A model generated the notes under the pieces. That model saw nothing but the letters and a program-made list of their open reading frames with translations. It was not told where the DNA came from and made no database searches. Shown piece after piece: positions 40,641-52,948 of a stretch of DNA of 64,000 nucleotides. Within the stretch, counting starts at the first letter, position 1. Each line of letters starts with the position of its first letter. Where the stretch lies: assembly GCF_032362555.1 (NCBI RefSeq), contig NC_083523.1, positions 1,215,501 through 1,279,500 of the forward strand, written 5' to 3'. The translations under genes were made by a program, and so were the position numbers. This DNA is from Amyelois transitella (taxonomy: Eukaryota > Arthropoda > Insecta > Lepidoptera > Pyralidae).

Positions 40641-40847
40641 ACATACATTCATACAATCACGTCTATATCCCTTGCGGGTTTGGCTTAATGAAAGAATTGA
40701 GATTCAAATAGTGACTGGCCCGTCGCCTAAAAGAACAATTCCCAATTTTATAAGCCAATCCCTTAATCGCCTTTTACGTCATCCATGGGAAAGAGATGGA
40801 GTGGTCTTATTTTTTTACTATTCTTGCCAGGGACCTCACATTAGGTA
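40641..40847 (-). mobile_element. SINE-A with internal deletion
   Basis: Perfect 15-bp target duplication CTAAGTTTCTCTCCA at 40626-40640 and 40848-40862. The part between CCCTTGCGGG and TTTGGCTTAATG is missing, and the duplication shows that the deleted form itself may have been mobile. Confidence 0.92.
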
Positions 40848-41099
40848 CTAAGTTTCTCTCCAGACGATTTTAAATTGGTATGGACATGTTAAGAACTTAC
40901 TTGAACTTCTATGTAGAATAAGTATGCAGGGGCGTTAAGATAATTTAATTATTACAATTATATATATTTTGTCTGTGGCAGTTTAAATAGATTTTCATTT
41001 TATTTTCCATCAACAAACTTAAAAGTTATCGCTCTATTAAGGATACAATTTTACTAACCTACTAAGTTACAATAATAAACAAACAACACGGCACAATTT

Positions 41100-41391
41100 C
41101 AGCGTAATCCCGGGTCATAGCCTATAGTCATCACACCGCAGACTGGAATCAAATCAGTCTGTTACGTTCAACGCCGTTGCACAGACGTGCTTCGTAACTG
41201 AAAATACCACGTGTACCTACATCTTTCGTAACACCGTTACACAATTCTCAATCTTATGATTTGAAGCGTAAACTTCTCTGTCTAATGCCGAATTAGTTAT
41301 GTGAATCTAAATAGTGCGAAGTGATCTATGTAGTGTTGTGAGAACGCGTAAGTTCGAGACTTGTGTCTATGGGCTAAGTGATGTGATAAAA
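41100..41391 (+). promoter_or_regulatory. Putative internal promoter and 5' UTR for a short loco isoform
   Basis: Less repeat-rich, with an E-box CACGTG near 41208 and an initiator-like TCAGT near 41155. It ends at a good ATG context, AAAAATGGCG. Drosophila loco is known to use alternative promoters that give a form without PDZ and PTB. Confidence 0.4.
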
Positions 41392-41451
41392 ATGGCGAAT
41401 CGTGTGATGGGATATGTGATCTGCGGATATAACTCCGTGGATAATTTGTTG
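41392..41451 (+). CDS. Candidate alternative first coding exon (loco short isoform)
   Basis: ATG followed by 19 more codons, MANRVMGYVICGYNSVDNLL, and then a consensus donor GTGAGT at 41452. The exon ends in phase 0, the same phase as loco exon 3, so both could splice to the same downstream exon. The downstream exon is outside the window, so the link to loco is inferred from phase, strand and position only. Confidence 0.5.
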
Positions 41452-41887
41452 GTGAGTTTATTACCGGTTTTAATTGTTACCAGAGTACGTGTTAATATTG
41501 TTAATTTCTCTTGAAAGATCTTCTGTTATCGCACCCCTAGCGTAAATAAGGGGCTTACATGAAAAATTTCAGAAGATTTTTAAACGTAGCGTTTAATAAG
41601 TCAGTCAATCATTCAGACGGCATCATCTTTTAAAATAAAGATGTAATATCATCCTCCTAACGTTTGTCCTGGTTATATTCTCAAAAGGTTCAATTTATTA
41701 CGTATCTTACTTATCGAGTAGTTCTTTGTTACTCAGGTATGTTTTTTTTAAGATGACGGTCGTACGATTAAGTACAATTCAATTGTCTTAAACTGCCCAA
41801 TAGAATGCATAAATTTTGAATACATTCAGATGATTGGTCCAGAGATCATCTCAAACGCTGCTATTGGTTTAAAATGTCCTTTTAATT

Positions 41888-42017
41888 TGTAGCTACCTGT
41901 CACTATTTGAATTTCAATTCCATCACTAAGCCATTAACGTGGCCTTTCAGTCTTATCGAGACTGTTGGCTGTAATTAACCCTTTAGGTATATAGACGTGA
42001 ATGTATGTATGTATGTT
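41888..42017 (+). mobile_element. SINE-A 3' half
   Basis: CTACCTGTCACTATTTGAAT to TATATAGACGTGAATGTATG plus TATG repeats. Confidence 0.82.
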
Positions 42018-42331
42018 TATGTACCTAAGTACCTCGTATCAATATTTTCTAAACAACGTTGGAGATAATGTTCGGTATGCGTTAAATATAATTTTTAATT
42101 GATAGGTATATGGACATAAACCCGATGTGACTTGAAGCAATCCATCAGATTCTTGTTACGTGATTGATAGTGTCAAATTATATGAACTATATAGCTGTCT
42201 TCTGATGTAATCTGGTAAAGATAGCATTATTAAAAATATAATCAACACGGAAAAATACATACATAATAAAAAGTATTTTTGAATAACCAAGTTTGAAATT
42301 ATACTTTAAAAAATCCATGAATGAAAACAAT

Positions 42332-42498
42332 TACTTATAAACTTGGGATTCTTCTTTAGGCGATGGGCTAGCAATCTGTCACTATTTGAATCTCAATTCT
42401 ATCATTAAGCCAAATAGCTGAACGTGGCCTGTCAGACTTTTCAAGATTGTTGGCTCTGTCTACCCCGCAAGGGATATAGACGTGACTATATGTATGTT
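42332..42498 (+). mobile_element. SINE-A, 5' truncated
   Basis: Starts CTTATAAACTTGGGATTCTT and keeps an intact body and tail. Confidence 0.88.
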
Positions 42499-42682
42499 AT
42501 ACTTATTTTTGTGAATAGCACGAATCCGACTAGACTGACTAACTGTTGACTAATTTCGTCCTGTTTTGTGAAATTGACGTTGATTGCTTCGTAATTGGTC
42601 AATTGTTTGGAGGCACATTAATTTTCTACTTCCCAAGGAAGCTAAACGCTGGTCTGTTGTTTTTTTTAAGTTTTATAATTAA

Positions 42683-42938
42683 CTAGCTGTGCCCGCGACT
42701 TCGTCCGCGTGGAATAGTTATTTTATGCATCATTGAATGCCTACAAGGATGAATAATTTTCCCCGTTTTTTTCACATATTCCATAATTCCATTATACACA
42801 CATATTCTTTGCTCCTTATAGTTGCAGCTTGATGTTATTTGGCCTCAAGCCTTCCTCAATAATAATTTATTTAACGCAAAAAGAATTTTTCAATTCGAAC
42901 AAGTAGTTCTTGAGATTAGCGCGTTCAAACAAACAAAC
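42683..42938 (-). mobile_element. Helitron-like element (Lep1-like), 5' end missing
   Basis: In reverse, CTAGCTGTGCCCGCGACTTC to GCGCGTTCAAACAAACAAAC, stopping before the usual TCTATAC terminus. Confidence 0.8.
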
Positions 42939-43629
42939 GTGCCTTGATGAAATCGGAATGATGAAAAGTCAAGTTTACCGGACGCGAAAAGAGTACCCGA
43001 AACCGATGAGTTTGCTTGAAAAGGTTGATTAATTTTTCCGAGCTGTAAACGTAAAATAAAACTGAGGATTTAAATGTAAGACCGGGAAGGGGGAACGATA
43101 AATTAAGGAAAGCGGACCCCGGGATCCGCATACTCGTAACAGTGGAGGGAGGTTAAGATTTAACTGTTACCTATATATGTTTACTAACGTCTTGTAATTT
43201 AGAAATATTTAACTATATTTTGCAGCCTTAAGAAAACCGTTTGACCCTGATTTGATCTTTATAACCATAGCATTTGGAAAACAATTGACAAAGAAAGCAT
43301 AAAAAGTTAAGTTTTGATGTGCATACGTCAATTCTTCGAAACAGGTTCTATGAAAACTTTATTAATATAAAATTGTCTATTTTCATTACTTGCTGGTCTT
43401 GTCTATGGTATTCGTATTAGGTAAAAGGTAATTTTATGACCGTAATAACACTGTTAGGTTTTATACTTAAAACAAACAGACATACAGGTAAACACAGGAT
43501 TTTTTTACCAAAACAAATTTTTATACACCCTAATTTTGAAGTAAGTTCAATGGACAGATACTTGTCCTATTCGTTTATTCATTGTTTTATATTATATTTA
43601 TAAACAAATAGAAATTCGTTCATTCATTC

Positions 43630-43733
43630 ATATTCAAAAAGGTCACGTTTATATCCCTTGCAGGGTAGACAGAGCCAACAGTCTTGAAAGACTGATAGTG
43701 TCTACGTTCAGCTGTTTGATATTAATTCAATTA
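43630..43733 (-). mobile_element. SINE-A 3' fragment
   Basis: GGTCACGTTTATATCCCTTG to GTTCAGCTGTTTGATATTAA in reverse. Confidence 0.8.
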
Positions 43734-44002
43734 TTCATATTTTGATACATAATCCTATAACATAATTGGAATTCCTGGTCGAGCATGTACGATGATCTCG
43801 AAATAGCAGACAAACAGACAACAGAAATAACCGAAACGTGTATGAATGAGGGTATTTTTAGAAAACACCGCCAGTTGTTTATTGTTTGGAATAATCGCGC
43901 GGGAATTCCATAACCTCAAAAGTTAGGTCAAATATGGTTCATTTGATAATTTAAGGAATACTTAATGGTACCCGAATAAAAATATATTATTCGATATATA
44001 TT

Positions 44003-44180
44003 GCCGTGTGGTTTCCGCCACCAGAAGAAAGTAGGATAAAGTAGAGGTAAAAAGAGTAGGACCACACCATTTCTTTTTCATGGATGTCGTAAAAGGCGAC
44101 TAAAGGATAGGCTTATAAACTTCAATTTATCATCAAGCCAAAGAGACTGCTTCTTTTCAATATTAAAATAATCACATGTA
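44003..44180 (+). mobile_element. SINE-A with internal deletions
   Basis: Head GCCGTGTGGTTTCCGCCACC and ATGGATGTCGTAAAAGGCG are kept. The central part is lost and the tail is reduced to AATCACATGTATGTG. Confidence 0.75.
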
Positions 44181-44541
44181 TGTGAAGTAATATATAAGAA
44201 ATATGAGAAACATTCAAATATTACTTCAAATTGTACAAAAGAATTTAAAAAAAATTAGGTATAACAATACCTACGTTGTGTTCAATGTTAATTTTCTCTT
44301 GAACTTGAGAAATGTAAAACGTGACTTGGCTAAAACGTTTACAATTTACACTCAATGACACGTGTTATAGGACTGATATTGTGTTATATTTTGTTCTTTC
44401 TTTTTTTTTCTATATTATGGCCTCCACAGGAACTTCGGTGATTCTGCCAATGTTATGGTTTGAAGAGACATGAAGTTATGAAATTGGTCGATGGACGGTT
44501 ACACGGTTAATTTTATACGATTAATAACATATATACAATAA

Positions 44542-45203
44542 CTAGCTGTGCCCGCGACTTCGTCCGCGTGGAAGTCGGGGGGACGGTCAGGCGGTCACGC
44601 GTATTAGAAAGAACGCTGCTTCGCCGTATTAAATGTTTCGCTGCAAATTGCTTATAACGACTATATCTCAAAACCTATTCGTCTGATTTAAATACTGTAA
44701 ATGGCAATTTTAGTCTACATGAAAAGCCGAAAGTAATAAACATATTTATTTGGATAAGGATTAATACTGAATTAAAGAAAATTGGTTTCAAAATAACTTA
44801 TGTTTATAATGAAAAAATAATCTTAAAAAATGAACATAAAAGTGGTTATTGTAAGTAAACCTTAAGAGATAGATATATGCTCTCGCGGACTTTTTTGTGG
44901 CAAAAAATGAGTACTTCACATCTTTAGTACAATGTTTTACTATATCTTTGTTGGTTTGCGCAGCGTTCGCGTGGAAAGCTCGCAGATGGCCGACTCATTC
45001 AACTTTCACCTGCATTGTTGATGTTTCCCGTAGGAAATCCGGGATAAAATGTAGCCTATAGCCTTCCTCGATAAATAGACTATCTAACAGTGAAAGAATT
45101 ATTCAAATCGGTTCAGTAGTTTCTGAGATTAGCGCGTTTAAACAAACAAACAAACAAACAAACAAACAAAACAAACTCTTCAGCTTTATAATATTAGTAT
45201 AGA
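44542..45203 (-). mobile_element. Longer Helitron-like element (Lep1-like ends)
   Basis: Begins CTAGCTGTGCCCGCGACTTC and ends TTAGTATAGA followed by T, but is about 660 bp. The middle carries extra sequence (AAGAACGCTGCTTCGCCGT, GCGCAGCGTTCGCGTGG). It may be a nested pair or a longer relative. Confidence 0.65.
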
Positions 45204-45272
45204 TTAGTATAGATAACGGTTACACGATTAATAATTTCTTGTTATTTGCGAACTTCTTAATTTAGCTATATT

Positions 45273-45370
45273 AATAGCTGAACGTGGCCATTCAGTCTTT
45301 TCAAGACTGTTGGCTCTGTCTACCCCGCAAGGGATATAGACGTGACCATGTGTATGTATGTGTGTATGTT
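45273..45370 (+). mobile_element. SINE-A 3' half
   Basis: ATAGCTGAACGTGGCCATTC to GATATAGACGTGACCATGTG. Confidence 0.85.
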
Positions 45371-45595
45371 TTTAATTTACAGTGTCAGCTGTTTTCAGCT
45401 TACACACTAGATTAGTGGTTTTTACAGGTAAAATAGGTATCCTATGCCCTCCTCTGTACTCTAAATTATGCGCTTACTAAAAATAAAACGAGAAATAAAC
45501 ATTTTATTTATTTACAACTATATGGAAGTATTACAGATTATTATTAGTATCGTTTATTGCAATTCCCACGGGAATTATATTTAAACTAGCTGTAC

Positions 45596-45853
45596 CCGCG
45601 ACTTCGTCCGCGTGGAATTGTTATTTTGGCCATCATTGAAGCCCTAAAGGAGGAAAAATTTTCCCAGTTTTTCACATTTTCCATTATTTCTTCACGCCTA
45701 ATGGTTGCAGCGTGATGATAAATAGCCTAAAGCCTTCCTCGATAAATGGTAAACTAAACACAAAAATATTTTTTCAATTCGAACCAGTAATTCCTGAGAT
45801 TAGCGCGTTCAAACAAACAAACAAACTCTTCAGCTTTATAATATTAGTATAGA
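45596..45853 (-). mobile_element. Helitron-like element (Lep1-like), complete
   Basis: CTAGCTGTACCCGCGACTTC to TTAGTATAGA followed by T, 258 bp. Confidence 0.87.
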
Positions 45854-46084
45854 TGAGAATAAAACACGCTCACATAAAACCGAATACAATTTTTTCAGAT
45901 TGTTACTAGTGTTGGGATTAGCGAAACTATGGGATTGTAATCATGATCATGCATGATTCATTAATGATGACACTTGGGATTGAAATCATCATAATGATGT
46001 GACTTGTTATTTAATTCGTAATAATATTAGACAATAGCGCCATATTGTGCAATTGTGCATAATACTAGGTGTCGTGTGTGTTAT

Positions 46085-46290
46085 TGTGCCGTGTGGTTTT
46101 CGGCAGTTAAGAATAGAACCAACTCCATATCATTCCCATGGATGTCGTAAAAGTTGACTAAGGGATGAGCTTATAAAATTAAGATTCCTCTTGTAGGCGA
46201 TTGGCTGGCAACCTGACACTATTTGAATCTCAATTCCATCATAAAGCCAAACAGCTGAACGTGGCTCTCAGTCCTAGCAAGTCGTAACTA
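46085..46290 (+). mobile_element. SINE-A, tail missing
   Basis: Head GTGCCGTGTGGTTTTCGGCA, then the body to AAACAGCTGAACGTGGCTC. Confidence 0.82.
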
Positions 46291-46664
46291 TGTATAATGT
46301 ACAAGGAATAATACTTCGTCGTCTTGCGAAAGATATAAGATGAAAACTTTATGGTGTCACGACCGTCAGTCACACTTTTACCAGTACTTACCACTTCTGT
46401 GTATTGTCTCACATTATTCCGATATCTGTGGCGACTGTTCAACTTCTATATATAGGGTACAAGGTCGTTTACAGGAAAATGGTCGCGGAAACGAGTAGAT
46501 GTCAATAGACCCATTCAATGGCCGGGGAAACAATGCCTGTGACTTTCCATAGGTATGCGCTTCTCAAAGTTTGCTTACTCTTAAAGGCGCGGCGTGGCGG
46601 GTGATTGTTTTTTTTTTTGCGTTGCAATTTAGCGGTATTGGAATATAACAAAAAACATAATCAT

Positions 46665-46778
46665 TCATTCATATAGTTACGTCTTGTTCCCTTTCGGGGT
46701 AGACAGAGCCAACAATCTTGAAGAGACTGATTGGCCACGTTCAGCTGTTTGGCTTTATGATAGAATTGAGATTCAAAC
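46665..46778 (-). mobile_element. SINE-A, 5' truncated, with target duplication
   Basis: Target duplication AAAACATAATCAT at 46652-46664 and 46779-46791. Only the 3' 114 bp were copied, as expected for target-primed reverse transcription. Confidence 0.92.
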
Positions 46779-47372
46779 AAAACATAATCATGATTTAAAA
46801 TTGGGCTTACTGGACGAAATTTCTCTAGAAATAAGTCACTCTTAGAAGTAAATTTGTCCTTAGTCTAAGTTTTAGTATAAATAACAAATAAAATTTACAG
46901 TAACCAATAAAATAAAAACTTTTCAATCGATTTTGATGATATTTTGCACAGAGACAGATCAAACCTTTACGAGTAACCTGGGGAATTCTTTCTGGAAATT
47001 TCCACAGGATCGAAGTCTCTTTCGCTAAAAATAAAAACATGAAAAAAACTTATACTTTTTGCTTATTATTAATTATTGTATTTAAAGTTTTGATAGGATG
47101 GCTGTATTGATGTTATACAGTTTGAGAAGCGATGGCTCAAATGAAAAAGGTGAAAATGCAAAGAGCGTGTTTAAAGTTAACGTGGGAGCGAGAACAGTGC
47201 TTCTAGATCATGTTGGCACCACTCGTTTCAGATCAGATTCAGATTTGCATGAATACCTACCTAATAAAAACCGAGTGTTTTACTTGTTAGTATTACATCC
47301 TAAAAATGTTCTTTTATACAAGCATAAATTATTAGATATAAATAATTTGCGTATTTTAGTGTGTGCGTATAT

Positions 47373-47505
47373 TAAATCACGTCTTTAACCCTTACGAGAT
47401 TGACAGAGGAAACAGTATTTTCAAGAATGAAATGCAGCATTCATTTGTTTGGCTTAATGATGGAATAATGATTTGCTAGCCCATCGCTTTAAAAAAAGAA
47501 CGAAG
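47373..47505 (-). mobile_element. Degenerate SINE-A
   Basis: AAATCACGTCTTTAACCCTT, TTGACAGAGGAAACAGTATT and TTGGCTTAATGATGG in reverse. Confidence 0.65.
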
Positions 47506-47520
47506 AAAAAATGGTTATAT

Positions 47521-48752
47521 CCCAAGTAACAATTAGGCGCTAAAGTAAGATTTATAATAAGTCTATAAAAGCGCTAACTAGATTCTAAAGTGGTTTATGG
47601 GTGTAACAAATTAGTGTTAGAGCGCGCTCTAACCCTACTTTACCCCCGAATTGGGCACAATTTTTATATTACTTAAGGTTGTATAATGACGGTATACAAG
47701 AGTTATGGTAATTGGCTAAGAGGTACAATTAGTGCTATAAGAAAGTTATTATAGCGGTAACAGGATCTCTTAGCGATACAAGAGGGGTAAATAAGCGTCA
47801 ACTGACTCCTTAACCGGTACAGTAGAGATACAAAGGCGTTAATTATATTTTCAAGCGCTAAAAGGGAGGTAAATAGGTGTTTTGTAACGGTCTGAACGCT
47901 ATTCAAGATAATTAAACTAATTTTGTGATCTAATAATAAATAATTTTATTTTCATGGCTATAAGTTTACGACTAATGATTTTTATATTAAACAAAAAAAA
48001 GTGATATTGTATGGTGAGAAAGGAAGCATATTTTTGCTGCGAAGGGAAGTACACTGTGAATATGTTACATATTTATTGGCAAATAATTCGAGCGCCCGAT
48101 GTATGTTGTCTATTTACTGAAAACTTTTCCACGTATTTACAACAATTTTTGTTTATTTTGGTTGCGACGCCATTGTCAAAAACAAGTAGTCAATATAAGA
48201 AATACAGTAGTGACCTTAAGCGCTATTACTTTACCTTTAGTCACAAAAAAGTAACAATAGACGCTATAGGATCTGTTATAGCGAAAAATTATACTCCTAT
48301 TTGACTTAAGGTAATGCAAGAGAGTTTTGTATAACTTCAAGCATTTGGTTCTATATAAGATTAAATAAACACTATTGTAAGGCTGGTAGCGCTTATTAAC
48401 GCTATTGTGCAACTTTAGGTTCTTGTAAAGAGTTTATTATCACCTGCATAGCACTTTTGGAGGTAGTAGCTAATTCTTATTCTTATTTAGATCTTAGAGT
48501 TCTAAGATTCACTTAAAGCTATAACACAAAATGCTGTGCATGTACAACAGTGTTAAGATTTGCCATAATACATCCATAACCTTTAAGCTCGCCTAATTGT
48601 CGCGCTTGTAACTCTGTATTATAAGTAGAAGTGATATACGTTACTTGGTACGCCACTTTATCGCCAATAGTCATAAGTGTTGCTACTGTAATGCCTTTGT
48701 AGCCCACTAAGTAACAAAATAAGCTCTAATCGTCGCCTAAATGTTTGTTGGG
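47521..48752. mobile_element. Unclassified 1.23-kb DNA element with CCCAA...TTGGG ends
   Basis: The left end CCCAAGTAACAATTAGGCG and the reverse of the right end (CCCAACAAACATTTAGGCG) match at 16 of 19 positions. The interior has many scattered GCGCTA/AGCGCT and GCGTTA motifs on both strands. Target duplication is unclear (AT on both sides). The 97-codon frame at 48011-48304 has no recognisable transposase motif. Confidence 0.6.
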
Positions 48753-49135
48753 ATGTATGTTTATGATCCTTTCCTTCTCTAGCCAATGATAAAAATCTGA
48801 ACAATTAGACTATTTATTTAAAGGTTTAAGTGAGGCGAAGCGTTACACACTTCTAATACTTTACACTCTTTATTCCCAAACGATTCGAATAAAAATGAAA
48901 TTGTATTTTTAGAGTTTTATTCCGCGTGGTGTGAAAATAGCCGACCCTCGGACGCTCATATCAGTGGGTGTAGGAATGCGCTGTTGTCATACAAGACTTA
49001 GACTACAAGGTCCGGTCCAGTTCCTTCAGGAAACTTCTGGATCTTTAGACTTTCTGAAAGATTAGAGCCTTCCAGTACCTCTCCGATTTTTTCTTGTCTC
49101 TTTCCGGTTTTTGTAACTCTTACTTTTGTACATAC

Positions 49136-49382
49136 ATATAGTCACGTCTATAACCTTTGCGGGGTACACAGAGGCAACAATCTTGAAAAGGCTAAAAGGC
49201 CATGTTCAACTGTTCGGGTTACATGGATTAAGATTCAAATAGTGACAGGTCGCTAGCCCATCGCCTTCAAGAATAATCCCAAGATTATTAGTCTTACCCT
49301 TAGTCGCTGTCGATTTTAACGACATCCGTAGGGAAGATATGGTGTGGTCCTATTCTAAAGTGCCGGGGAACCACACGGCACT
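49136..49382 (-). mobile_element. SINE-A
   Basis: Full-length diverged copy in reverse; ACTTTTGT flanks both ends as a partial target duplication. Confidence 0.87.
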
Positions 49383-50132
49383 AACTTTTGTGTGTGTTTA
49401 AAAATTTAGTCTCTAGTTGTAGTCAAATTTAGTCAATCTCAACTACTTTCACAAACTTATTGTCATTGTAGTCGATGATGATTCGACATTTCAAACGACT
49501 ATAATCCAGGCCAGATCTACAAAGTTACTGGACTGGAATCATGTAATCCGGTCATTTTGTTCGATAACTTAGCCCAGGGAAACTTCAACCGTTCGACCAC
49601 TGACGTTCTAAATTCTCAAAAAAAAAGCAGGAAGGAAAAGGGACATTTGTCCACGCCCCTTTTTCATCTAATTTCATTTTTATCTGTCCAACGCCTTAAG
49701 AGCATTCCTCGAATGAATGAACTCTGTAAACAATCACTCCAAACCCGCTATTCAGCCAAAGCGGCACGTTTGCCCCTGAAACGGTTCTAACAAATAGTTT
49801 AAATTGGTCTAAATCGTGTTAAGCGCCGTACAGTAAATGTTACAGTTGTTATGAGCGGGTTACCAATGTTTGGATATAAAATTTGATACGTGCAATCTTG
49901 TACGGGAAATATGCGGTATTTCGGCCACCCATTAGATGCGATGAAGCTAATTCGGTCTGATGATGATGTTAAGTACCTATCTTGGACAGTTCGTACGTGT
50001 ATTTTTTATGCTTTACAGCCCAGACAGACATCTTGTTTATTAAGTTCATTGGTATACCAATTGTACCATCAGTTAACATACTACATACAACAATATACAA
50101 TAAGGACGTAACATCTTGTTCAATGTTGTATA

Positions 50133-50282
50133 TTTGTAAATTGACGTTTGGTGAAAATGCTGCAGTGTAGTTTGTTCCGCCGCTTCTTCTACACATGAGC
50201 TTAGTAGTTATAATTAGATTAAAGTAGTGTGACGTCAATATGTGATACCTTGTATCCAATTTAGAAAAATAAATCTATTCTT
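50133..50282 (+). mobile_element. Repeat family R4 copy
   Basis: TTTGTAAATTGACGTTTGGT, GAAAATGCTGCAGTGTAG and CGCCGCTTCTTCTACACATG, ending AATAAATCTATTC. Confidence 0.65.
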
Positions 50283-50616
50283 TTCATCTTAGCTTGTTCC
50301 TAATTGTATCTGCTATTGTGCTTAGGTGCTTGTGGTCCGCTTTCCCATTTTTCTGTCAAGTTAGCCGCATCTTCATTTTTAAATCTATTTTCTTTAATGA
50401 CGACAATAAGCCAGGCTTTTTTCGACTTAGCGTGTTTGATGTGACTAGATGAAACAGTTGAAAGTGACCTTGTTCAACAAAAAGTCGTCTAGATGATAAT
50501 TATACTCTTTATCAGTTCGACTTGTCCGTCTTCGTAGACATAAAAAGTTATCAATTTTTTCAGGCAAGACTTAGGCTTTAATACCCTTATAGATAAAATT
50601 AGTAACAAAACAAATA

Positions 50617-50879
50617 ATTACGTCTGTGCGGGTATATACCCTTGCGGGGTAGACATAGCCAACAGTCATCAAAAGACTAGAAAGAAGAAAGGTCACGTTC
50701 AGCTGCTTGGCTTAATGGTAGAATTGATATTCAAATAGAGACAGGTTGCTAGCTAATCGGTTAAAAGAGGAATCCCAAGTATTAAAGCCTATCCCTTAGT
50801 CGCCTTTTACGACATCCATGGGAAAGAGATAGAGTGGTCCTATTCTTTTTTCTAGTGGTGCTGGGTACCATACGGCACT
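50617..50879 (-). mobile_element. SINE-A
   Basis: Full-length copy in reverse with a short insertion (GTGCGGGTAT) in the tail. Confidence 0.88.
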
Positions 50880-51342
50880 AAAATTATAAATATAAAACTA
50901 TGTATAATTCTATTTACATATTCAATTTGTGTCACATACTTTTTTACTTTACACACAGACTGCATTTTACTATTTTTTAACATATTTTTTTCTTTTCTTT
51001 CTAAGAGTCTAAGCTATGAAGTCTGTGAAGAGTCATCATGTAGATGAAAGCTCAGAATTGATTCATTCATACCTTCAAAAGATTCTCCTGAAACGCTGTA
51101 AATATAATAAACGGGTTTTTGTAGTGTTGAATCCACTTTTTCATCACCATTTAAAACACTAAGACTAACAGACCTTGGAAATAATTTATGTATCTAACGC
51201 TCTGATTACGATATATATATAGCTCTGAATGTTCTACATTCAGATCGTTAGCGAAATAATGTCACGGCAGGGTCAACCTTTATAAAGTTGGGACAGACAG
51301 CATATACAGAACTTATTAGAAATTTTATCACTTCACATTTTA

Positions 51343-51561
51343 TTATGGCACGAATAGAAAAAAGAATAGATCACCCCATCTCTTTTCTTAAGGGATAGAT
51401 ATAAAAACTTGCGATTCTTCTTTTGAGCGATGGGCTAGCAACCTATCACTATTCTAATCTCAATTCTATCATTAGGCCAAACAGCTAAACATCACCTATC
51501 AGTCTTTTCAAGACTGTTGGCTCTGTCTTCCCCGCAAGAGCTATGAACATTATTATATGTA
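51343..51561 (+). mobile_element. SINE-A, 5' truncated and diverged
   Basis: GGCACGAATAGAAAAAAGAA to GCAAGAGCTATGAACATTAT; the CCATGGATGTCG block is deleted. Confidence 0.82.
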
Positions 51562-52212
51562 CTCCACACGAATTCAAAATTTTTCTCGCTTCCGACCTGG
51601 TCGGGTAGACATGAAACATCATACCGTGTGCCAGCTGCTAATCTACCCGAGCTGTATGAAAAAGTCAAGAGAAAGGGTTATTGGTGGGGATCTCCATTAA
51701 GGCGATGAGCTAGCAACCGGCCAGTACATACATCGCTTCCAAATTCAAGTGATTTTTTTTTCAAATTAAAGTTTATTATGAATAAAAATCCATCCTTAAT
51801 CCACCAGACGTGATGTGTGATGTGACTTGAGTAAATTCAAATGCTTGTACAATACAATACAAATTATCTTTTTTGCCCATAAAAAAATAATACATATATG
51901 TAGTAGAAACATACATTATGAAATGTTGAGCAAAAACAGACTTACTGCTATGCTTGTACCAATTTTTTCTTGCTTCATCTTTTTTCCCATGATAATTTTT
52001 CTGCTGTCTGTACTGTCAGAGACCACGACATATATCATAATTGTTGGTCCTTCACAGAATTAATTAGATAGAATATTGTGCATTGCAAAGTTTCAGCGTT
52101 ACGTTCTGCTGTGCCACGTTTATCGTATTTGTCATGTCACGAGCAAGAATTTGTTCTGAACTGGTAGGTACAGTATAGTTCTGCAGCTTATTAAATAGAC
52201 ATGATTTGTATT

Positions 52213-52457
52213 TAAAAAAATTAAAAAAAAAAAAGGACCACTCCATCTATTTCCCATGGATGTCGTAAAAGGCGACTAAGGGATAGGCTTACAAACTTGG
52301 GATTCTTTTTTAGGCGATGGGTTAGCAACCTGTCACTATTTGAATCTCAATTCTATTATTGAGCCAAATTGCTGAATGTGGCCATTCAGTCTTTTCAAGA
52401 CTGTTGGCTCTGCCTACCCGGCAAGGGATATAGACATGACCATGTGTGTGTGTGTGT
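52213..52457 (+). mobile_element. SINE-A with target duplication
   Basis: Target duplication ATGATTTGTATT at 52201-52212 and 52458-52469. The 5' end is an A-rich run instead of the usual head, and the tail is (TG)n. Confidence 0.92.
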
Positions 52458-52542
52458 ATGATTTGTATTAGACATTTGAGAATATAACTTTATTTTGTTA
52501 CCGGGTTTTCAGAAATAAATGATATATTGTATAAAAATATAT

Positions 52543-52632
52543 CACACCGGAGGTGTAGGCAGAGACTACATCTTTCCACTTGCCGCGATATCTGCGTACT
52601 TCCTTCTCTTCATCTACATTCATAAGCGAGAG
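52543..52632 (-). mobile_element. RTE LINE 3' fragment
   Basis: CGGAGGTGTAGGCAGAGACT, ATCTTTCCACTTGCCGCG and TCATCTACATTCATAAGCG in reverse. Confidence 0.78.
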
Positions 52633-52855
52633 GACATATTCGGTACAAATTTACAGGGCAAAGATTATTTTGACAATTCTAATTTATATAAAAAAAACTC
52701 AAGTGTTGTTTTCACGAAATCATCTTAATTTATCTGTTGTTTTAAATTATTCCATTTTGCGTGTCGGTGTTTACAAAGTGAGTCAAGTCAATAATAGTTG
52801 TTACAGAAATAATTCGATTAGTCATGGGATCGTCATTAAAATAGTTTATTTGTAA

Positions 52856-52948
52856 TCGTGCCATGTGGTTCCCGGCACTTACACACAAAAAAATATAGGT
52901 CCACTCCATCTATTTCCCATGGATGTCGTAAAAGGCGACTAAGGGACT
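52856..52948 (+). mobile_element. SINE-A 5' fragment
   Basis: Head GTGCCATGTGGTTCCCGGCA to AAAAGGCGACTAAGGGACTG; body and tail lost. Confidence 0.82.

Larger units (their letters stand above)
33849..41391. other. Presumed loco intron: repeats, no conventional exon found
   Basis: The exon 3 donor leaves an open loco transcript, and no RGS-domain exon appears here. Apart from the listed repeats the DNA is AT-rich and non-coding. Open frames such as 36343-36690 have no splice, family or composition support. Confidence 0.45.
41452..47520. other. Intronic or intergenic repeat field
   Basis: Only repeats are recognised here (SINE-A and Helitron-like copies, listed). Open frames such as 47098-47388 lack splice or family support. 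Confidence 0.4.

Noticed and set aside
47098..47388. 96-codon open frame starting MAVLMLYSLRSDG
   Set aside because: Its end runs into a degenerate SINE-A (CACGTCTTTAACCC), and there is no family resemblance.
48011..48304. 97-codon open frame
   Set aside because: It lies inside the unclassified element at 47521-48752, with no recognised domain and no splice context.
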